Source of the DNA: Wolfiporia cocos
Lineage: Eukaryota; Basidiomycota; Agaricomycetes; Polyporales; Phaeolaceae
Assembly: GCA_029448655.1 (NCBI GenBank)
Contig: JACCLO010000004.1
Span: 558,001-622,000, forward strand
Reading direction: 5' to 3'
Length of the DNA stretch: 64,000 nucleotides
The notes below the pieces were generated by a model that was given only the letters and a program-made list of their open reading frames with translations, was not told the origin of the DNA and did not search any database. The first letter of the stretch is position 1; every line of letters begins with the position of its first letter. Both the position numbers and the translations under genes were made by a program. Shown piece after piece: positions 23,143 to 34,587 of the stretch.

Positions 23143-23603
23143 GTTTGTGGCTTAGTATTTATTAAAAACAGATTGCCGACGCGTGGTGGGCCACTGTGGC
23201 CCGTTGTGACAGCCTCGGCTAGGGTATCGGTATCGTTGATGGGAAATCGAACACAAGACGCGCCTGTGGCAGCTGGCCGATCGCCGATCGCGAATTCGAT
23301 CGCGCTATCCCACGTGACTGGCAGCCCTGGGCAAACACTCGTGCCCCGACCAGCTAACCTGTCCGCGAGCGGGCATGCTTTAGAGTCTTTACACCTCACC
23401 CGCTACATTATTGCGTGATGCGTATACGCCATCCGTGATTGTCGGCTATATCAAGCTCTCGAGCAGTTTACCATAACTGCAACTCTACGCGCCAACGGCT
23501 CTCAGGACTAGGCAGAACGTGCCATCGTGAGCTCTCAGCCTGAGTATCGCATTGATCGATCCCAGCCGGTGACGCTATGTAAGTACACTAAATAGTAACC
23601 AAT

Positions 23604-24308
23604 TCAGTCAAGCTCATCCAACATCATGCCGTCGCGCTTCAAGAAGTGAAGCAGGACACTCCCGACATCCTCCCCGACGTGCAGAACCTTCTTCCAATTG
23701 ATCGCCTCGCTGGCGTCCGTGGGGTCGGCCACCGCGCATCTCATGACGTCGGCCTCGAATGCGCGCGCAAGGACCGGGTTTTCGCGCCTGAGGAAGTGCA
23801 GCAGCACGCCGCCAACGTCTTCACCGATGTGTAGGACCTTCTTCCAGTTTATAGCCGCGCTCGCGTCGGTGGGATCGGCAACGGCGCGTTTCATGACATT
23901 TGCCTCGAACTCGCGGGCAAGGATGGGGTTCTCTCGTCGCAGGAAGTGGAGCAGGACGCTGCCGACGTCTACCCCGATGTGCAGGACCTTCTTCCAATTG
24001 ATCGCCTCGCTCGCGTCGATGGCCGCGGGTACGTCGCGCACCATAATTTTATGCTCGAGTGAGCGGGCGAGCACGGGATTCTCGCGCTTGAGGAAGTAGA
24101 GGAGAACGCTGCCGATATCCTCGCCGACGTGAAGGACCTTCTTCCAGTTCATTGCTTCGCTAGCATCTGCAGGAACCGCATCTGCCCGAGCGATCAGCTC
24201 GTCTTGGAAAGCGCGTGCAAGCAAAGCATCGTTCGAGACTGGGCGCGCTATCGCAGGGATTGCGCTGGCAGCGGCGAGGACAGCGGCGAGGATGACGGAG
24301 GCACGCAT
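23604..24308 (-). CDS. Secreted four-repeat protein, possible peptide precursor
   Basis: 234 aa without introns. The N-terminus is a clear signal peptide (RASVILAAVLAAASA). The mature part is four repeats with an exact 50-residue period; DAS occurs at residues 48, 98, 148 and 198. Each repeat has a conserved core INWKKVLHVGEDVGSVLLHFL, likely an amphipathic helix, followed by KR or RR (74-75, 124-125, 174-175, 224-225). An additional KR is at 140-141. Such dibasic sites suit Kex2-like processing and would release helix-containing peptides. The segment after the signal peptide resembles the repeat linker. I recognise no family. It lies 461 bp upstream of the FunK1 gene on the same strand. Confidence 0.85.
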   Translation of the reverse strand: MRASVILAAVLAAASAIPAIARPVSNDALLARAFQDELIARADAVPADASEAMNWKKVLHVGEDIGSVLLYFLKRENPVLARSLEHKIMVRDVPAAIDASEAINWKKVLHIGVDVGSVLLHFLRRENPILAREFEANVMKRAVADPTDASAAINWKKVLHIGEDVGGVLLHFLRRENPVLARAFEADVMRCAVADPTDASEAINWKKVLHVGEDVGSVLLHFLKRDGMMLDELD

Positions 24309-26060
24309 GGTGATATGGTATAGGCATGTCGTGAGGAGAGTCGTGAACGTCCCGGTGTTGATGGTTGGTCGTGACAGGGATTAAGATGGAATCGAAGGTC
24401 GAAAAGGAATGCGAGGAACAAGAAAAAGCTAGGCTGGAATAGTCATGGTCAGTATCGTTTCCCAGGTAAGGGTGGCGAGGACGTACTAGCCAGCACCTAT
24501 GCTTGTACGTTCTGAGCTCAGAAAAGAAAAGGCTGAGAGCTGGAGTTCCTTGGCTAACAGGGCGCGGTTTTTATATTGCGAGCCCCACTACTTCCGGCCA
24601 AGCAATGCCAGGCGCACTTGCCATCAGCGGTGTTCGGACGAGCCTCAACACACCACCGGCCACGCTCAGCCACCTTGTTGAAGTTTCAGCACGTATCTAC
24701 CATCGCACCCGTTGTCAGAGATGACAAGCGTGAACAATCTATTTTGGCCAGAATGCTATTTCCGGATGTGGCTGTGCATCCAGGCCCGCGTTTGGATATC
24801 CATATCCTGCACGCGCCATGCGGATGCACGTCGCTTGGATAGGCTCGGGTCGACACATAATCACGAAGGCAGTGTTACGAGCGACGAAGGACGGACAGGA
24901 CAAAATGAATGGACATAGTCCAATTCAAATACGCCTATGGTTTAACAGAAGATGTGATGACGATGACGATGTGGTTTTTGACATGAGTTATAGTCATTGA
25001 GTACACTACAGCAGTGCGCTATGGGGTGTATAACAGTCAAGGCTCGAGGCCAGACGAGAAGTAGGCGGCAACAAGGCGCCATCACGGCGCCCGGCCTGGG
25101 CGGATCGCGAGATGTTGGCAGCACATGTCTGGCGATTACTTATATTGCATTAAAGCTTAGCGGTGACGTTCAGACAGCTGGTCAACGCGGGGGAGACATC
25201 GTTGATGATGGTGTCAGATGGAGTCCGAAACAGCTTCTAAGTGTTCCCCCGCTTGGATTCTCAAGATCGTGTTCTGGCACAACCACGATGAACCATAGCT
25301 AATAGCTGTCCTCCTAACACTTGTAATCATGTTATTGTATTGTGGGTGGATGCCCACGTCAGTCAACAAGAGGCAGGCCAGGCACGGATCCCGCGCGCAA
25401 TGTCACATCCACGTGTGCTCACCGTCACGGCGTGCATCCTCTGACTTTTAAACTTGTCAACAATCTGCGTACCATCCTATTTTTATTCTTTATTCTTTAT
25501 GAGCGGATGTATCATGACACTTTCATCGTGATAAACGGTAGGCTACCCTCATCCCAACGCTAAGAGTCAGAGCACAGCTCGTATTTGAGCATGTGGACGA
25601 TACGGATTGCGCACGAAATTATTTGTGATTATCTTCCTTTGTGCCACCGTCTTTGACTTACATTATGTTGCCTATCAGGCCTTCAGATTTGGCAGGCAAA
25701 GCAGCAGCATTCCAGGTAATGTAAATTTCACAGCCTGGCAAGTCTCATGCATTGAACAACAATGACAATCAACCATCACATGCAGGACGAGTACAGTACA
25801 GATTGTTGCAGATGCGTTTTGTTTGGCTCATTGCTCAACAGCTTAGTGGTGGGGCCGGCCTCTCCCGGCTGAAGGGCTCAACGTCCGGGAGAGCAAGATT
25901 ACTATGTGCTCGTGCGCATGCTCTTTGCTTCTCTTCCCCTTCTGCGCATTGTTCACCAGCCCGCACCGGTGCCTTCAGCGATGCCATCTCCCTGTTTCTG
26001 CTCTCCCTCCACACCCTTTGCCACTATCCTGCCGCATTTTCCGATGCGCTGACTTCCCGA
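24309..26060. other. No gene recognised
   Basis: Contains the promoter side of the secreted repeat protein, then overlapping short ORFs (24499-25563 and 25752-26132, plus) with no domain or consistent exon structure. I see no repeat ends until 26069. Confidence 0.5.
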
Positions 26061-26068
26061 AGGGACTT

Positions 26069-27330
26069 CAGTGCCGGAGATGCATATTTAGAAACACCGC
26101 AGATGCATCTGAGGCTCTCTAAGCAATCTTAACACCCAAGCACGCTGCATAGATGCATCTGAATAAAATAAGATGCATCTGCACAAGAAATACCTGTGCA
26201 GGGTTCGAATGCTTGACCTAGGATAAGCGAAGTCACAACCTGTACCACTTCATCAAATGGTCTTGGTATCCGGTCACATACTTGTCAATATGATCCATTT
26301 AATGTCCTTTCATCACTGTAGCTGTTAATTGTCAAGTCACACCACAATGTTCACATATTGCCCTGTAGGTGATTTATGACAACATCCTTACCTCATTGCA
26401 GATACATATAGTGATGTGCAAAGCACGGCTCGGCTCAAAGCCCGGGGCTTGGGCCCGGCTTTGAAGGGCTCGGGCTCAGCGAAATGTCAAGCCGGGCCCT
26501 CCTTGACGGCTCAGGCCGGCTTGGGCCCGGCTCAGGCTCAGGCCAGGGCTTATGGGTAATCAGGTAGGACCTCGGAATTATTGGCTTGTGCAGTTCAAAT
26601 GACAGCACAACATATTCAGAATGCTTATATGTCTACTATTTGTTGATAATCTGATCTACAAGTGTTTTTACAGCTGCTTATGATGTTGACCAAAAATTCA
26701 GATCTCGATCACAACCCCTATCGCAACAGTAGTCACAACGTTCCGCACCGTGTTAGCAGATCACAGGTCATTGTAATGGCTGTTGAGATCATATAAGGTG
26801 AATTGATGCAAAATCTTAAACCATTTTCGCTAATTTTAACAACACCACAGCTGCGTGCCTAAAGCCGCCGGCTCAGGGCTCGGCTATGGCCGGCTCACGA
26901 TCCAAGCCAGGCCCTGAGCCATCTTAAGCTGCCCCCCAGGCTTGGCTCGGCCTGGCTTAAGTCGGCTCGGCCAGGCCCGGCTCACGGCTTTGAGCTGTGC
27001 TTTGCACATCACTAGATACATATGGGTTGTGGGATACATTAATAAAGAGATGCATTCTGAGTTCAAGGAACACTTGAGCTTACTGACATATGAGCAGAAT
27101 GTTCAATTTTTTACAACCATTATTATATCATATATATTTGCACAAGACCTTCCTTTCACTAACCACTTTAGCTGAGTGGTTTCAGCTGCTGTTTTGCCGA
27201 GGTCTCGTGGTTCCTGGTTTGATTCCTGGCTTGCAATGCTTTATTTTGGTACTAATGGGCGCCTAATTTCGATGACTTAGAGTGCCCCAGATGCATCTGC
27301 GGTGTTTCTAAAGATGCATCTGTGGCACTG
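26069..27330. mobile_element. Inverted-repeat element with tRNA-like arms
   Basis: The left end CAGTGCCGGAGATGCAT and the inverted right end CAGTGCCACAGATGCAT begin about 45 bp of matching terminal repeat, each with two copies of the palindrome AGATGCATCT. Inside are two tRNA-like segments with box A/B-like words (about 26190-26270, minus; 27170-27235, plus). A second copy, cut at its right side, is at 62549-63095. A hAT-like MITE (26409-27014) is inserted within. No TSD was found for the element, so its exact limits are uncertain. Confidence 0.6.
26409..27014. mobile_element. hAT-like MITE with 8-bp TSD and known empty site
   Basis: The termini are TAGTGATGTGCAAAGC and, inverted, the same. 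The 8-bp TSD GATACATA lies at 26401-26408 and 27015-27022. The GGCTCGG/GCCCGGCT-rich interior has no ORF. The related repeat at 62549-63095 reads straight through GATACATA near 62858 without the insertion, so the empty site confirms both ends. Confidence 0.93.
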
Positions 27331-27332
27331 AA

Positions 27333-27818
27333 TGTCACAGATTCTGTGACGTATGAACTAATGCCCCTCCTCTATAAGACCTTACATCTAATTGAGGACC
27401 CAAGACCTAATGTCTAAGGTTGTGGGCGACTGGATGGGTGTTGATAGACGACCCAAGGTAGATGGTAACTAAGAAGTAGCATCGACCACCAGTCTAGCAC
27501 ACAGAGGTTCAGAGAGTAACTGAGGGACTCGCCCCTAAGACGATGATATCAAGTCTGAGGTAGTAAGACCTCAGACGGTGGCTTATATACATGAGTCGCG
27601 TGCACTACTTATTGTAAGTACTGGCCCTAAAGTAAAGGTCCGTGCACAGGCGCTGTAGCGCCACTGACTAAGCCATATCACGTGACCAATGTACTACATA
27701 CTGGAGTACGCTCATACCACTACACTACCAGGCACAGATCATGTGACTACAACGCATGAGATCCCTGGTTCGACCCAGGGAGGGGGTAATTAGAATAATG
27801 CCCCAGAAATCTGTGACA
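27333..27818 (-). mobile_element. Solo LTR
   Basis: 486 bp from TGTCACAGATTCTG to AAATCTGTGACA, TSD CTGAA at 27328-27332 and 27819-27823. On the minus strand TATATAAG is followed by the palindrome arms TCTGAGG and CCTCAGA, then GGGGCGAGTCCC. It inserted exactly at the right end of the 26069-27330 element. Confidence 0.92.
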
Positions 27819-28949
27819 CTGAAACTCTACCTCCCCGACACGCTGGCACCTTTCCCGTTGCCTGTGAATGCCATTTCTGTATATGTAGCTACCTTCGTTC
27901 CATATAGTGATAAGATGTGTCCACCTCCATGACTTGTCTTGCCATCGTCGCACTCAATGCACCTCTTGCCAATCATATGGGATGGAGGACCTGTCTACCC
28001 AGCAGCTCCTGCATCTCCTGCATCCGATTCTGCCAGCTGACACTGGATAATGGCATCAGCAAAAGAGCACTTTGCTGACTTCCTAGATTTATGTGGGTGG
28101 GGTAGATCTATTAAGTGTATGTAGATTTACCTAGAATAACATAGATCAACTGCTTGGTCCCAGCATTATATGTGGAATATTGCAAACTAAGAGATGAGCT
28201 GTGCATTATTGACCTAAGTGGCTGCTGAGTGCACACCAGTCATTGAAGCCCTCCTGCTCATGGGCAAAACACACCAGCATGATAGTAGCCCAGAAATACT
28301 AGTGGGAATGAGCTAGCCATACAAAAGCTAATTCAGAACTGTTGGACTTGGAGAAGTTGCAATCTAAACATGTTCAAAAGTATGTTCATGTGACGTCTTA
28401 CCGATGCGTTTGTGGTGTATCAGCACGTCATAATAGGAATTAGGCTCCACTTTGAGTTTGTCCAGTGACTCCACTGCTGCTTCCTCTTTTTTCTCGTCGT
28501 ATTCCATCCCGCTTTCTCAAACACCTGCTTACAGTATATCACCATTCCTTTACCCACGCCCACTCCTTTACCCACTCAGCTCTAACTCCTCCCCCACTTT
28601 GAATTATGCTCCCATTTTTAGATGCACCTTTGTATATGCTCTATGCTTATGCTCAAATTTTTTTGTCAAGTTCTGACAAACGATTTGTTGCCAGTGAACA
28701 CACATATATCTGTGATTGCCTAATTTAGATGAAATGCACTATGTCTCGAACAACTGTAGTCTACAGTTGAAATAGATCATGAATCTAATAGCTTCTAGAT
28801 TTACTGAAGCCATGTGTAAGTACATTTCCCTTCAAGATGTAGAGGATCTGAATGAGATTGAGGCCACCAAAAATGATGGAAAGTAGGCATGACAAATGAG
28901 TGACATGTATGGAATGCATATGAGAGCTTGCACGATGTGGCAATTCGAA
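27819..28949. other. No feature recognised
   Basis: AT-rich, with short ORFs such as 28452-28676 (plus, Ser/Pro/Tyr-rich). I see no domain or repeat end. Confidence 0.5.
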
Positions 28950-29235
28950 TCTGCTCTTATGATGGGAGCTTGAACGGGAAGCACTCGCATGCTGCTAGCA
29001 TGTTGCTAGCATTTTGCACACATGGCAAGCACATTTGCCATGTGGTGGCACCTGTAGGGCACCCATCAAGTGTGCTCTGGTGCCTGCAAGGCACACATGC
29101 CGGTTGCAAAGGTGCTACAAGCGAAGCGACAATGAGGCCGAGCATCAGTGAGGTGGAGGAGTGGCTGAGCAGGCAGAGATAAGCAACAACTCCTAAAGTA
29201 CAAAATTGTGGTGAAGCCTCAGGTGATTAAGCTAG
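28950..29235 (+). mobile_element. Helitron H2 (first of a head-to-tail array)
   Basis: It starts TCTGCTCTTATGATGGGAGC after an A. It ends with the GTGGTGAAGCC(T/C) hairpin region and CTAG at 29232-29235. 286 bp, no ORF. The next Helitron begins at the following base. Confidence 0.7.
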
Positions 29236-30028
29236 TCTATATGTAATGGGAGCTCAAACGGGAAGTGTTCGCATGTTGCTAGTGTGCAGCTAGCATGTCA
29301 CTCACGTTTTGTGCACATGGATGCCACGTTTGCTGTGTGGCATCCATGTGCATCATTGATCCTCCTCCCATTAGATAGGGCACCTGTGACCCGGGGAGTT
29401 GGCTGGTAGATTCCCACGCCTGGCACCTGCAAGGTGTGCGTGCTGCTAGCTTGTGATTTGCGCACTGTTCCTGCCCCGCACCACGGGGATTCGTGCCCCA
29501 CACCACAGGGATTCATGGCCCATTCCATGGGGGTTTGTGGCCCATGACACAGGGATTTGTGTCCTGTGGCATGGGGATTTTGTAGTGTAGATACCCCACA
29601 CCACGGGGATTTGTACCCTGTGACACAGGAATTTGCACCCCAATGCCACAGGGATTTGTGTCCCATGCCATGGGGATTTGTGCTCTGTGCCACAGGGATT
29701 TTTGTAACATAAATGGCCTGTGCTGTAGATGCCTGCCAAAAGATTGCAAAAAATGAAGAACATTTTGACACCACATTACACAGTATTACAAGCAAAGCAA
29801 CGATGAGACCGAGCATCAGCGAGGTGTCAGAAGTGCCTGAGCAGGCAGGGACAAGAGACAAAAGAGGCAAGTTGGGGAACTCATGGGTAATGCACAGGAA
29901 ATTCATGGGGGATCCACAGGTAACTTAAAAAACCCCACAATTATCTGAGAGGCACACATGGATTGGAATAATATATTGAAGTGGAAAAAGCAGTGTGACC
30001 ATGGCGAAGCCACGGGTAATCAACCTAG
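29236..30028 (+). mobile_element. Helitron H3
   Basis: It starts TCTATATGTAATGGGAGC directly after the CTAG of H2. The interior includes the CACGGGGATTTG minisatellite (29465-29705). It ends with the hairpin ATGGCGAAGCCAC and CCTAG at 30024-30028. The next copy starts immediately. Confidence 0.8.
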
Positions 30029-30522
30029 TCCATAATATAACGAGAGCTTGCACCAGAAGCACTCGCATGCAGCTAGCGTGGATGCCACATTTGCCACATG
30101 GCATCCATGGGCATCTTTCCTGCTCCCATTAGACAGTGTCACAGATTTATTCGTGCAGCCCCTATTTTAGCTCTACAGACCCCTATATTCGGGTACCAGG
30201 CTTAGGACTAAAGGTGCTACTGCATCCCAAAAGTTATCAGATCATGTGACCTACTAAACTTCTAGATTAGATAGCAGCACTAGGCACCATCACAGGTGCC
30301 TTGTCAGGTGCTCAAGATCTTATCTGGTTAAGGACTTAGCAATCACAGGCCTCTAGGAGCATGACATCATCAAAGTCCAGACATCATGACATCATTATGA
30401 CATCAGGGCCCATACTGGCCCAGTCTATGACATCACAGGACCTATACTTGGCACAGTCCAATCACAGAGCTGTAGCCTATCTACATAGTTACCCCTCCCA
30501 CAAGTATTACATATATCAAAGA

Positions 30523-31785
30523 TGTCACAGAATACCCAGTGGGGGGTTCTACGACGTCCCTTAGTTTGTATTGCAAAGGTGCCCCTAGGTGTGGGGCTAA
30601 CTCCTTACTTACAACCTTTCCTCCACGACATGCCTCGTATCTCTTACTAGACCACCTGACCCACTAGATAAGCGCTGTAGGGTAGCGCACGCCTCAGGTA
30701 CCGCACATTATGGTCACACAGTTACATGTTACGTTACGGTAGTTACATAGTCATGTGCTCTCTTAGTTACGGCGCACAGGCCCGGTACTTTAGTATCACA
30801 AGATGAACTCGCTGTGGTATTTCCTCTAAACCCCTAGGCACTAGCCTTGATTCGGCGTAGTCGAAGGGAGAACCCAAGTGCTTGGCGTATAGCCAGAGGC
30901 GAACCCTCAGTCGAGCAAGACGAGGCAGGGGAGGCACACAGGGCTAAGTCTATCAAGGGGGGCGAAGCCCCAAGATGAGAATCTTAGTTCTGAGGTCCTA
31001 GTGACCTCAGGCTAGGATATATACATCATGGGCAAGGTAACTATTCTGTAACTACCTGCCCTAATGTAAAGGTCCATGCGCAGCCCTAACGGCGTTGCTA
31101 TGACCATCATAATGTTATATAAGCGGCCGGCCAGTAATGGCAGCTGCCGATGAGTCATTGACAAGGCATCAGAGATGCGGTGTCATGATCATATGGTCAG
31201 GTGCCACCTACACGGTCACCTGCCTACATGTCATGGTCACGTGCTACCTATCTGCACGATCCCTAAGACCGACGTGACCAGTAATGGCATGCCGGGTTGG
31301 CCTAGGCCTTTGGCTAGGTTTATCAGGGGGCCCTGCCAGGCCGCATTGAGGGGTTAGCTGTGTGGTAAACCCTAGAATTAAAGGAACAAATGGGCGATGC
31401 CAGCCCTTAGGCTTTCTTGTGACATTTAGGGCAGCCATTACTGGCCAGCTACAGCATGTATAAGTATGACGGAATGAGGACTTACATCCTCATTCCTAAG
31501 ATTCTCGACAATGGGGCTTGCCCCCCTTTCTTCTCGTTCTGCGTGATGCTGGCGTGCGACATGCCCTCTCTCTCTCTCCACCTCACTAGTCTGGTACATC
31601 GACAGAGTGGTAGCCGTACCCACACAGAGCACCTTTGGTGCTCCTGGTGGACTACTTTCAGTAGTCCCACCTGGGCAGCGGTTTATGTGCAATGTTCACT
31701 GCTGCTGGACGTGCTTGTGCGCTGTGGGCGTTATGGGCCCCCCTGTCCTTGTAGGCCAGTCCCACAGACCCATAAGTCTGTGTCA
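30523..31785 (+). mobile_element. Solo LTR, family G, nested in F
   Basis: It runs from TGTCACAGAATACCC to AAGTCTGTGTCA with TSD AAAGA (30518-30522, 31786-31790). Palindrome arms GAATGAGG (31472-31479) and CCTCATTC (31488-31495) are followed by ATTCTCGAC and GGGGCTTGCCCCC. It contains another LTR at 30794-31424. Relatives form the inverted pair at 39657-40779. Confidence 0.92.
30794..31424 (-). mobile_element. Solo LTR nested in G (fourth nesting level)
   Basis: 631 bp from TATCACAAGATG (first TG changed to TA) to TTTCTTGTGACA, TSD TTTAG (30789-30793, 31425-31429). On the minus strand a TATATAT box is followed by TGAGGT/ACCTCA arms, ATTCTCATC and GGGGCTTCGCCCC. Confidence 0.9.
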
Positions 31786-32442
31786 AAAGAGGCCAGAACT
31801 ATATCACCTTCTAGACCATATAACCACTATGACATCACATATGATGAGGTTATGAGGTTATTACTTACCAACCAATGCTAACTATAGCATTTACTTACAA
31901 CCCAGGCTAAAGATAGACAAAGCTACCCGCTTGCACCACCACCACACCATTATGATGCCATTACAGGCAATTATGACATATGTGCACAGACCAGCTGTAG
32001 ACACTTCTACCAGTAGTACAAGGTATCCAAACATGTATATATACCAGGCAGTCTGAGGCTTACACCTCAGACTAATCAATTTGACTATGGGGCGATTGCC
32101 CCCAACTCTTAACCTTACTACCCCAGTGTGTGGCATTCCTCTACTTAGACTCTTGTCTTCCTGGTGAATCACCTAGCAGTAGGATGACTAGCTTGACCTC
32201 TGGGAGCTAGGGTATGGGATGTTAGTGATGGGATGTTAGGGTTATAAGATTTGTGACAGATAGGGTGCCTGACACTGGTGGATTCCCACACCCGGCACCT
32301 GCAAGGTACGCGTGCTGGTTGCAAAGATTTTACAAGCGAAGTGATGATGAGGCCGAGTGTCAGCAAGGTGGCTGAGCGGGCAGAGATAAACAACAACTCC
32401 TAAAGTACAAGATTGTGGTGAAGCCACAGGTAATTAAGCTAG

Positions 32443-33899
32443 TGTTACATAATGAGCGCTTGAGCGCACATGGTTGAGACTTAGAGTTTCCAAATTGCGG
32501 TGTAGTCACGCTGGGTAAAGGAGTGGTTTTTGTGACATTCTGTTACTTTGGCATGTTTTACCTGATACTCCATACGTTCACTAGCAATACCTCAGACATC
32601 TTTAATATGTATAATATGTTTGTTGATGTATCCCACTCATTACTTTGGAGGGGGGTGCATTAGCCAATCGACGAAAAATTGAGTTCAAAGCGGTGGGTAA
32701 AGGAATGGTAGTACACTGTACTTCCTGAGCTATTTAGATCATGACTTGAACTGCGACGGCTTGGGAGGCTCTGGACACTCCCATAGCCCTGACGTTATTG
32801 TGTTTCTAAGCACTGCAACTGTGGAAACTTGGGTCACGCCAGACAATGGCCATGCCCTACAGCCCGCCTGGGACCCCGTTATGGTGTGGTGGGTTCTGGT
32901 AATAAATGTGTAGCAGTCCAACATCAACTGCTATGCCTTTATACTAACGGGCCATCATACCATATTCCGGCACTACCATACCCGGGTCCGGTCCATCCAC
33001 CCCTATTCTACCAGGGGTACTACTGCTCCCATGCCATGGTGACGAGATTGCACCCATGTGCTGTGCCCGATGTGTGCACTTCCAATGCATCGATTAGGGC
33101 GCATTCAAGCGCGCTATCGATGCATATGCATGTGCACCTACCTGATTTGCAGTGTAATCTCATTGTTATGCACGGCTACGCATCAATTAGGGTACATATA
33201 TGCATAATTCATTTATATACTGTGTGCTGTCATCTGCCTCTTGACATGGTGACATTTATTGACCATGCTGCAAATCGGAAAATGTGCTTGCGCATACAGT
33301 CAATCAATTCCATAGCCTACTCCAGATCCAGATGATGTCTTCGATCTCAAAGCATAAAGACTACATATCCAGTCACACCAACTCGCTCAATGCTATTTAT
33401 AAATTCATAAGTCAATACTACATTATCGGACAATATCTGCTAATGACAAGTGGACAGATCTCGGTTGTCATCTCCCATGCATTTGCAGACAATTGGAAGA
33501 ACTTCAAGTGCAACTACTTCAAGTGCAACTTCTTCCATTGCCTATGCTGAAATCCTGGTGCGTGTCGATTTTAATGCCATATCTATCCTAATGCCATATT
33601 TATTCTAATGAATGAGAATCGTCAGGGCCAACATGCAATTTTGTATACCTGCCTTCAAAACCTTGCTTGCACCATTCAACTCTGGTGTTCAACATCATCT
33701 TGTGACCGGACACACCACTCTCCCACATAGTCTACAGCTCGATCATTTGTCAGCTCATATATCCAATAGTTTGCATGCACAGTAACTCACCCTTGGTAGC
33801 CCACTCTTATCCATGTTGCATGTGTCAGAATAAAATAAATATGATGGTTTTTGTGGTAGCCAGTGGTCTGCTATGTGCACAAAGCTGAATAGAACAAGT
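32443..33899. other. No feature recognised
   Basis: Short ORFs only (such as 32829-33335, plus), without a domain. No terminal repeats found. Confidence 0.5.
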
Positions 33900-34292
33900 T
33901 ATCACAGTACCTCAGGGACCGTGATATACGCGCCGTAGGCCCAAAGCCTTGCAGTATGCAGTGGGCGCCCTCAGACTAGCAGTGACTATGTGTGAGGCAG
34001 GGCAGACAGCACACAGGGTGTGAGATACCAGGTACTGGACCTGAGGATGAGAATACTATGTCTGAGGTGCTAACCTCAGATGTCGTGCTGTAAGTACATG
34101 TCACACCACTACACTACCACCTGCCCTAAAGGGGTCAAGGTGCATGTGATGTCATAACTACTGTGATGCACACTGTAACTAACGTGACCTGTGGGATGGC
34201 GCTACCACCCCATCTTATCTACGACATATCATATCTAATCTACCTACATCATGTTACTATACACCGAGGGCATGCCACAGCATACTGTGACA
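33900..34292 (-). mobile_element. Solo LTR, E-like
   Basis: 393 bp from TATCACAGTACC to ATACTGTGACA, TSD CAAGT (33895-33899, 34293-34297). On the minus strand the arms CTGAGGT/ACCTCAG are followed by TATTCTCAT and a second stem CAGGT/ACCTG. Confidence 0.9.
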
Positions 34293-34587
34293 CAAGTACA
34301 ATATCAACAGGTAGGTAAACATTGTCCAGGTCCAGCCTAGACGACTCATACTGCCCTGTAAGCTGGCTATATGGCAGTCGAAGGTATACCCTGGGCCATT
34401 TAAAACCTTACAGATACAGGCTGATCAAGAGCTGCCGGGCTGGGGGAGAGCTGATACAGGGCATGCAGTTGTAGATCCCAGATGGAAATCTGTTTGTCTG
34501 TGAGGTGTAGTTAATTCCTGAGATTATGTTGATGTAGGTTTATCTGAGTTGATCTGCCAATATCAGGGAAATGAAGTTTTGCTGATG

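Larger units (their letters stand above)
30137..32258 (+). mobile_element. Solo LTR, family F, copy 1, carrying nested LTRs
   Basis: It runs from TGTCACAGATTTATTCG to ATTTGTGACA, about 854 bp without the inserts. The flanks are GACAG and GATAG, a TSD with one transition. The promoter is ATGTATATATA near 32034, followed by palindrome arms GTCTGAGG (32051-32058) and CCTCAGAC (32065-32072), then GGGGCGATTGCCCC. Copy 2 is inverted at 52941-53836. Confidence 0.88.
30029..32442 (+). mobile_element. Helitron H4, split by a nested LTR stack
   Basis: It starts TCCATAATATAACGAGAGC directly after the CTAG of H3. It is interrupted at 30137-32258 by an LTR (TSD GACAG/GATAG) and resumes with GATAGGGTGCCTG, which matches the same point in H1. 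It ends with the hairpin GTGGTGAAGCCAC and CTAG (32439-32442), followed by T. Confidence 0.85.

Noticed and set aside
27757..27785. A tRNA gene at the CCCTGGTTCGACCCAGGG hairpin
   Set aside because: The stem and loop lengths do not fit a T arm and no acceptor, D or anticodon arms surround it. It lies inside a solo LTR.
32829..33335. 168-aa ORF on the plus strand
   Set aside because: Composition looks like translated non-coding DNA and no motif or splice structure supports it.
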